Assembly: GCA_041685625.1 (NCBI GenBank)
Contig: JAWLFJ010000110.1
Location: forward strand, 1-13,240
DNA length: 13,240 nucleotides
Reading direction: 5' to 3'
DNA from: Albimonas sp041685625
GTDB taxonomy: Bacteria; Pseudomonadota; Alphaproteobacteria; Rhodobacterales; Rhodobacteraceae
Shown here piece after piece: positions 9,934-13,240 of the stretch. The translations under genes and the position numbers were made by a program. Position 1 is the stretch's first letter; each line of letters starts with the position of its first letter. Under the pieces are notes generated by a model. That model was given only the letters and a program-made list of their open reading frames with translations. It was not told the origin of the DNA and ran no database searches.

Positions 9934-10045
9934 GACTGAGCCTCCGGCGTCGACGGCGTGGCGGGTGGCGATTCACATCCAGAATGCAGGATATATCAGA
10001 CGAGCGCGACGCTTGAGTGTCGGGAGCGGAGTCCGCGACGATCAC

Positions 10046-10069
10046 GCGCGGCGCCGGGCCCGGCCGCGC
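10046..10069. promoter_or_regulatory. GC palindrome just upstream of the thrS promoter
   Basis: GCGCGGC (10046-10052) and GCCGCGC (10063-10069) are perfect inverted repeats. They enclose a second, off-centre 12-nt palindrome, GCCGGGCCCGGC (10053-10064). The two pairings share bases and exclude each other. The site ends 5 bp before the thrS -35 hexamer and lies between the divergent porin and thrS. It could be an operator or just GC-rich structure. Confidence 0.3.
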
Positions 10070-10074
10070 TTCGC

Positions 10075-10102
10075 TTGACAGCCCGACCCCTCCGCCTAGG
10101 GT
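10075..10102 (+). promoter_or_regulatory. Sigma70-type promoter of thrS
   Basis: A perfect -35 TTGACA (10075-10080) is followed after 16 bp by TAGGGT (10097-10102). This form of -10 is common in alphaproteobacterial housekeeping promoters. Transcription should begin near 10109, giving a leader of about 50 nt before the thrS ATG at 10158. Confidence 0.6.
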
Positions 10103-10113
10103 GCGCGTCGCCG

Positions 10114-10130
10114 GCGGGGAAAGCCCCCGC
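10114..10130 (+). promoter_or_regulatory. Hairpin in the thrS leader
   Basis: GCGGGG (10114-10119) pairs with CCCCGC (10125-10130) around the 5-nt loop AAAGC. It falls inside the predicted 5' untranslated region, 27 nt before the ATG and clear of the GGAG Shine-Dalgarno. No T-run follows, so it is not an obvious attenuator. A role in mRNA stability or feedback is possible but unsupported. Confidence 0.3.
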
Positions 10131-10157
10131 GGGCCGCCTCATGCATGGAGAGAGACG

Positions 10158-12152
10158 ATGTCCGACGCGTCCGTCGCCCGTCCCGAAGCCGATGACGGCG
10201 GGGCCCGGCAGGTCACGGTGACCCTGCCGGACGGCGCGACGCGGACCTATCCGGCCGGCGTGACCGGCGCGGACGTGGCCGCCGACATCTCGAAATCGCT
10301 CGCCAAGACGGCGATCGCGGCGAAGCACGACGGGAAGCTCGTCGACCTGACGCGGCCGATCGAGCGGGACGTCGGGCTCGCTCTCGTGACCATGCGCGAC
10401 AAGGCCGAGGCGGAGGAGCTGGTGCGCCACGACCTCGCGCACATCATGGCGCGGGCGGTGCAGGAGATCTGGCCGGACGTGAAGGTCACCATCGGCCCGG
10501 TGATCGAGAACGGCTGGTATTACGACTTCGACCGCAAGGAGCCGTTCTCGACCGAGGATCTCGAGCGGATCGAGGCCAAGATGCGCGAGATCGTCGCGCT
10601 GAAGGACCCGGTCAGGACCGAGGTCTGGGACCGCGACGCCGCGATCCGGCACTACGAGGAGACGAACGAGCCCTACAAGATCGAGCTGGTGCAGGCGATT
10701 CCGGAGGGCGAGCCGATCCGGATGTACTGGCACGGCTGGTGGCAGGACCTCTGCCGCGGGCCGCATCTGGTGCATACCGGGCAGGCGCCGGCGGACGCCT
10801 TCAAGCTGATGAGCGTCGCGGGCGCCTATTGGCGGGGCGACAGCCGCAACCCGATGCTCCAGCGGATCTACGGGGTGGCGTTCCGCACCAGGAAGGAGCT
10901 CGACGACCATCTCCACATGCTGGAGGAGGCGCAGCGGCGCGATCATCGGAAGATCGGGCGGGAGATGAGCCTCTTCCACATGCAGGAGGAGGCGCCCGGC
11001 ATGGTGTTCTGGCACCCGGACGGCTGGACCGTCTACCGGGAGCTGGAGGCCTACATGCGCCGCCGGCTCGACGCGGCGGGGTATCGCGAGATCCGGACCC
11101 CGCAGGTGGTGGACCGCAAGCTCTGGGAGGCCTCGGGCCACTGGGAGAAGTACCGCGAGAACATGTTCATCGCGGAGGTGCAGGAGGAGCACGCGCAGGA
11201 GAAGCGCGTGAACGCCCTGAAGCCGATGAACTGCCCCTGCCACGTGCAGGTCTACAATCACGGACTGAAGAGCTACCGCGACCTGCCGTTGAGGCTGGCC
11301 GAATTCGGCTCCTGCCATCGCTACGAATCCTCGGGTTCGATGCACGGGCTGATGCGGGTGCGCGGCTTCACGCAGGACGACGCGCACATCTTCTGCACCG
11401 AGGACCAGATCGAGGCGGAATGCGCGGGGTTCATCGCGCTCCTGAGCTCGGTCTACCGGGACCTCGGCTTCGCCAGCTTCGACATCAAGTTCTCGACCCG
11501 GCCGGAGGTGCGGATCGGCTCCGACGCGATCTGGGACAAGGCGGAGGCGGCGCTGGAGGCCGCGGCGCGGGCGGTGACCGAGGACTATGAGGTCGATCCG
11601 GGCGAGGGGGCCTTCTACGGGCCGAAGCTCGACTTCAAGCTCACCGACGCCATCGGTCGCGAATGGCAGTGCGGCACCTTCCAGGCGGACTTCAACCTGC
11701 CGGAGCGTCTGGGCGCGGAATACGTCACCGAGAGCGACGGGCGGGCGCGCCCCGTCATGCTGCACCGGGCGATCCTCGGCTCCTTCGAGCGCTTCATCGG
11801 CATCCTGATCGAGAACTACGCGGGCCGCTTCCCGCTCTGGCTGGCGCCGCGGCAGGCGGTGGTGGCGACGATCACCTCGGACGCCGACGACTACGCGCTC
11901 AAGGTGACGGAGGCGCTGCGGGCGGCGGGGCTCAGGGCCGAGGCGGACGTGCGCAACGAGAAGATCAACTACAAGGTGCGCGAGCATTCCGTGGCGCATG
12001 TGCCGGCCATCCTCGCCGTCGGGCGGCGGGAGATGGAGGAGGGGACGGTCGCGGTGCGGCGGCTCGGCTCCAAGGGTCAGGAGGTGATGAGCCTCGAGGC
12101 CGCGGCGACGGCGCTGGCCGAGGAGGCGACGCCGCCCGATCTCAAGGGCTGA
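10158..12152 (+). CDS. thrS: Threonyl-tRNA synthetase
   Basis: This class II enzyme charges tRNA-Thr with threonine in the cytoplasm; it has 664 residues. The N-terminal TGS domain is at about 17-78. The editing domain, which removes mischarged serine, has His91/His95 (HDLAH) and Cys199/His203 (CRGPH), equivalent to E. coli H73, H77, C182 and H186. The catalytic core carries zinc ligands Cys359, His410 and His536. Their spacing of 51 and 126 is the same as E. coli C334/H385/H511. Motif 2 Arg388 (HRYE) and motif 3 GSFERFIGILIENYAG are intact. The C-terminal anticodon-binding domain is at about 560-655. The start is ATG 10158, with GGAG 7 nt upstream. The chain is slightly longer than E. coli's 642, mainly from about 17 extra N-terminal residues. 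It is complete and presumably essential. Confidence 0.99.
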   Translation: MSDASVARPEADDGGARQVTVTLPDGATRTYPAGVTGADVAADISKSLAKTAIAAKHDGKLVDLTRPIERDVGLALVTMRDKAEAEELVRHDLAHIMARAVQEIWPDVKVTIGPVIENGWYYDFDRKEPFSTEDLERIEAKMREIVALKDPVRTEVWDRDAAIRHYEETNEPYKIELVQAIPEGEPIRMYWHGWWQDLCRGPHLVHTGQAPADAFKLMSVAGAYWRGDSRNPMLQRIYGVAFRTRKELDDHLHMLEEAQRRDHRKIGREMSLFHMQEEAPGMVFWHPDGWTVYRELEAYMRRRLDAAGYREIRTPQVVDRKLWEASGHWEKYRENMFIAEVQEEHAQEKRVNALKPMNCPCHVQVYNHGLKSYRDLPLRLAEFGSCHRYESSGSMHGLMRVRGFTQDDAHIFCTEDQIEAECAGFIALLSSVYRDLGFASFDIKFSTRPEVRIGSDAIWDKAEAALEAAARAVTEDYEVDPGEGAFYGPKLDFKLTDAIGREWQCGTFQADFNLPERLGAEYVTESDGRARPVMLHRAILGSFERFIGILIENYAGRFPLWLAPRQAVVATITSDADDYALKVTEALRAAGLRAEADVRNEKINYKVREHSVAHVPAILAVGRREMEEGTVAVRRLGSKGQEVMSLEAAATALAEEATPPDLKG

Positions 12153-12178
12153 GGGCGCCGGCGGGGTCTCGCCGAGGG

Positions 12179-12203
12179 CGGGACGGGGCGCGGATCCGTC
12201 CCG
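12179..12203 (+). terminator. Candidate terminator hairpin of thrS
   Basis: CGGGACGG (12179-12186) pairs perfectly with CCGTCCCG (12196-12203) around a 9-nt loop, 26 nt after the thrS stop. There is no T-run, so termination may need Rho, or the hairpin may only protect the 3' end. Confidence 0.4.
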
Positions 12204-12229
12204 CATTCGCGCGGCTTCGGCGCCGCCGT

Positions 12230-12373
12230 CGTGCGCCGCGCGTGCCGCCCCCGTCGGCCCGGCATGCGGCTTTCGTCGGCCCTCGGGGCCGCCGATGTCG
12301 GCCTTCCGTCGGCCTCCTGTGCGCCCCTTCGTATGCCGTTCGTGCGCACATGGCGCCGACGCCGCGCCGACGC
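12230..12373. repeat. Degenerate tandem array with 11-bp period
   Basis: Units beginning CGT or TGT recur in phase at 12230, 12241, 12252, 12274, 12296, 12307, 12318, 12330 and 12341. Weaker units occur at 12263 and 12285, and one step is 12 bp. The best-conserved core is CGTCGGCC (12252, 12274, 12307; TGTCGGCC at 12296). The phase continues into two copies of GCGCCGACGC at 12353 and 12364. An 11-bp period is not a multiple of three, so it is not a coding repeat. It matches one helical turn, so the cores would sit on one face of the DNA. Confidence 0.5.
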
Positions 12374-12486
12374 GGGCGCTCCGTCGCCGCCGCGCCGTCT
12401 CCGTGACGCCTTCGGGTGAAGACGCGGTTGACGGGCGGCCGCGCGGCGCCCCGTCCCATGCAGGTGCCTTTCGCGCCCGCGGATCG

Positions 12487-12511
12487 GGAACGCGACGTGC
12501 CTGCGGGCGTT
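12487..12511 (+). promoter_or_regulatory. Candidate EcfG-type (general stress sigma) promoter
   Basis: GGAAC (12487-12491) is followed after 16 bp by CGTT (12508-12511). This matches the published EcfG consensus of alphaproteobacteria, GGAAC-N16/17-CGTT, without a mismatch. It points toward the small-protein pair, with a predicted start near 12518 and a leader of about 30 nt. Whether this organism has EcfG is unknown, and a chance match cannot be ruled out. Confidence 0.4.
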
Positions 12512-12549
12512 GACGCAGGGCGAGACCCGCAACAGGAGGACCGCGTCCG

Positions 12550-12762
12550 ATGGCCCGTCAAGGCGCGCGCATCGCCCCGCACAGCCCCGACGACGATCCC
12601 GAAACCGCCAAGGCCCGTGCCGAGGAGCAGGGCCGGCGCATCGAGAGCGGACGCGCGCGGCAGGGCTGGATCGTCCTGCGCACGCCGCTCCGCCGGGCGG
12701 TGTTCCTGGCCGGGATCGTCGGAATCGTGATCCTCGGGATCGCCCTCGTCCTCACCCGCTGA
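12550..12762 (+). CDS. Small single-span membrane protein of unknown function
   Basis: This 70-residue protein matches no family I recognise. The first 40 residues are hydrophilic and charged, with an acidic patch (DDDPE, 14-18) followed by an Arg-rich helix-prone part. A short stretch, GWIVLRTPLRR (39-49), leads into one hydrophobic span at about 50-68 (AVFLAGIVGIVILGIALVL), which ends in TR. Most of the protein should face the cytoplasm, with the tail anchored in the inner membrane. AGGAGG lies 10 nt before the ATG, and a candidate EcfG-type promoter lies upstream. The gene is followed after 31 bp by the metal-binding protein, probably in the same transcript. The strong Shine-Dalgarno and the clear membrane span support it as a real gene. 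Confidence 0.8.
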   Translation: MARQGARIAPHSPDDDPETAKARAEEQGRRIESGRARQGWIVLRTPLRRAVFLAGIVGIVILGIALVLTR

Positions 12763-12763
12763 A

Positions 12764-12777
12764 GCCGGTACGCCGGC
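12764..12777 (+). other. Small hairpin between the two small genes
   Basis: GCCGG (12764-12768) and CCGGC (12773-12777) form a 5-bp stem with a TACG loop directly after the stop of the first gene and 3 nt before the Shine-Dalgarno of the second. It could tune translation of the second gene or stabilise a processed end. It is very short, so this is tentative. Confidence 0.25.
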
Positions 12778-12793
12778 GAAAGGAGATATTCCG

Positions 12794-13027
12794 ATGGCGC
12801 GCTGCGACACCTGCGGCAACGACTACGACAAGGCCTTCGAAGTCCGCAAGAACGGCGAGACCTTCACCTTCGACAGCCTGGAATGCGCGGCGCACGTGCT
12901 GGCGCCGAGCTGCGCGGCCTGCGGGGTGCGCGTGCTCGGCCACGGGCATGAGGCGGCCGACCGTGTGTTCTGCTCGGCCCATTGCGCCGCCGGCGCGGGG
13001 GCGACGGAGTTGCGCGACCGGGTCTGA
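12794..13027 (+). CDS. Small protein with two CxxC...CxxH metal (zinc) sites
   Basis: This is a 77-residue protein with two cysteine/histidine clusters. The first is Cys4-x2-Cys7 with Cys31-x2-His34. The second is Cys40-x2-Cys43 with Cys60-x2-His63 and Cys64 adjacent. The halves look like a duplicated TRASH-like or treble-clef zinc unit, with CGNDYDKAFEV in the first and VFCSAHC in the second. Short proteins with this start are common in bacteria and are usually annotated as hypothetical or metallothionein-like. Binding of zinc or another soft metal is likely; a catalytic role is not indicated. AGGAG lies 8 nt before the ATG. It follows the small membrane protein by 31 bp. The C-terminus ELRDRV is charged. 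There is no signal or membrane segment, so it should be cytoplasmic. Confidence 0.88.
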   Translation: MARCDTCGNDYDKAFEVRKNGETFTFDSLECAAHVLAPSCAACGVRVLGHGHEAADRVFCSAHCAAGAGATELRDRV

Positions 13028-13032
13028 GCCGG

Positions 13033-13084
13033 GCCGCCGTCGGCGACCGGGCGGCGGATCCGGCCGCGCCGGGCCGACGGCGGC
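13033..13084 (+). terminator. 12-bp perfect hairpin after the metal-binding gene
   Basis: GCCGCCGTCGGC (13033-13044) and GCCGACGGCGGC (13073-13084) are perfect reverse complements with a 28-nt loop, starting 6 nt after the stop codon. No T-run follows. Its position suits 3'-end formation of the small-gene transcript. Confidence 0.45.
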
Positions 13085-13131
13085 GCGCGGCGCGCTCCCC
13101 ATGGCGCGCGACGGCCGGTCCGGGCGCTCTT

Positions 13132-13232
13132 CGGGCCGCGGCACGCGGCCCGGCGCGTCGCGAGCGGGGGCCGGAGGCTCCCCGAGCGGCGCGCGCCCCC
13201 CCGGGGGGGGCGGGCGTCGCCCGGGGGGCGCG
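13132..13232. repeat. Cluster of three further GC hairpins at the window end
   Basis: First, CGGGCCGCG (13132-13140) pairs with CGCGGCCCG (13144-13152) around a GCA loop. Second, 13165-13172 pairs with 13176-13184, with one bulged T (13179) and a GGA loop. Third, CGCGCCCCCC (13192-13201) pairs with GGGGGGCGCG (13223-13232) and is followed by TAGTTT, the nearest thing to a terminator T-tract in this gap. The stretch from 13028 to the end shows no convincing gene. Confidence 0.4.
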
Positions 13233-13240
13233 TAGTTTAC

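Larger units (their letters stand above)
12153..12549. other. Gene-free stretch after thrS
   Basis: These 397 bp hold no reading frame with convincing codon use. The overlapping frames on both strands are Arg/Ala/Pro-rich and look like GC-driven shadows. From left to right the stretch holds a short hairpin behind thrS, a degenerate array of 11-bp units, and a candidate stress promoter with the Shine-Dalgarno of the next gene. Each is listed separately. I found no tRNA-like or CRISPR-like structure. Confidence 0.6.

Noticed and set aside
9985..9998. AT-rich patch with GATATATC as a porin -10 element
   Set aside because: A TATATC -10 is possible on the minus strand, but no -35 resembles TTGACA at usable spacing, so I did not list a promoter.
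10141..10221. Upstream 26-codon frame (ATG 10141) overlapping the start of thrS
   Set aside because: There is no Shine-Dalgarno before ATG 10141, and the peptide has no threonine run that would suggest attenuation.
9996..12206. Minus-strand open frame of 736 codons opposite thrS
   Set aside because: It is a shadow of thrS, whose catalytic, zinc and editing residues are all in place.
12428..12433. TTGACG as a possible sigma70 -35 box for the small-protein unit
   Set aside because: No acceptable -10 hexamer lies 16-19 bp downstream. The same applies to the TTGACG at 12510.
12142..12819. 225-codon minus-strand frame across the gap after thrS
   Set aside because: Arg/Ala/Pro low-complexity, no ribosome site seen, and it overlaps the better-supported small membrane protein gene.

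Overview
The window is very GC-rich chromosomal DNA with densely packed genes, 4-bp ATGA stop/start overlaps, Shine-Dalgarno sites and a Rhodobacter-type general porin. The best guess is an alphaproteobacterium of Rhodobacterales type. This is inferred from gene families and base composition; there is no rRNA or other direct taxonomic marker.

Left part (1-6363). A plus-strand reading frame enters from outside and stops at 88; only its last 28 codons are visible. It converges on a four-gene minus-strand operon for a peptide/nickel (Dpp/Opp) type ABC importer. Transcription runs from a double ATPase (6363 to 4474) to a secreted solute-binding protein (4477 to 2576) and two inner-membrane permeases (2536 to 1514 and 1517 to 324). 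Two junctions are ATGA overlaps, so the genes are probably translationally coupled. The gap between the converging units (89-323) holds two long hairpins. The larger has perfect 23-bp arms and carries a G-quadruplex-type motif in its loop.

Middle part (6460-9933). An ABHD10-like alpha/beta hydrolase and a GNAT acetyltransferase overlap by 4 bp on the minus strand. A GT4 glycosyltransferase runs divergently from the hydrolase, and their annotated start codons overlap. A 327-residue outer-membrane porin on the minus strand converges on the glycosyltransferase.

Right part (9934-13240). The 224-bp gap between the divergent porin and thrS holds a good sigma70-type promoter for thrS, a GC-rich palindrome and a leader hairpin. 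thrS encodes a complete threonyl-tRNA synthetase; its zinc and editing residues lie at family spacing. After thrS come 397 bp without a convincing gene. They contain a short hairpin, a degenerate tandem array with an 11-bp period, and a GGAAC-N16-CGTT element that matches the EcfG (alphaproteobacterial general stress sigma) promoter consensus. That element lies just upstream of a two-gene unit: a 70-residue single-span membrane protein and a 77-residue protein with two cysteine/histidine metal sites. The window ends in a gene-free stretch with four successive GC-rich hairpins.

Most of the window is ordinary metabolism and transport. The less ordinary material is between the genes: the hairpin with a G-quadruplex loop, the 11-bp phased array, and the possibly stress-controlled small-protein pair.
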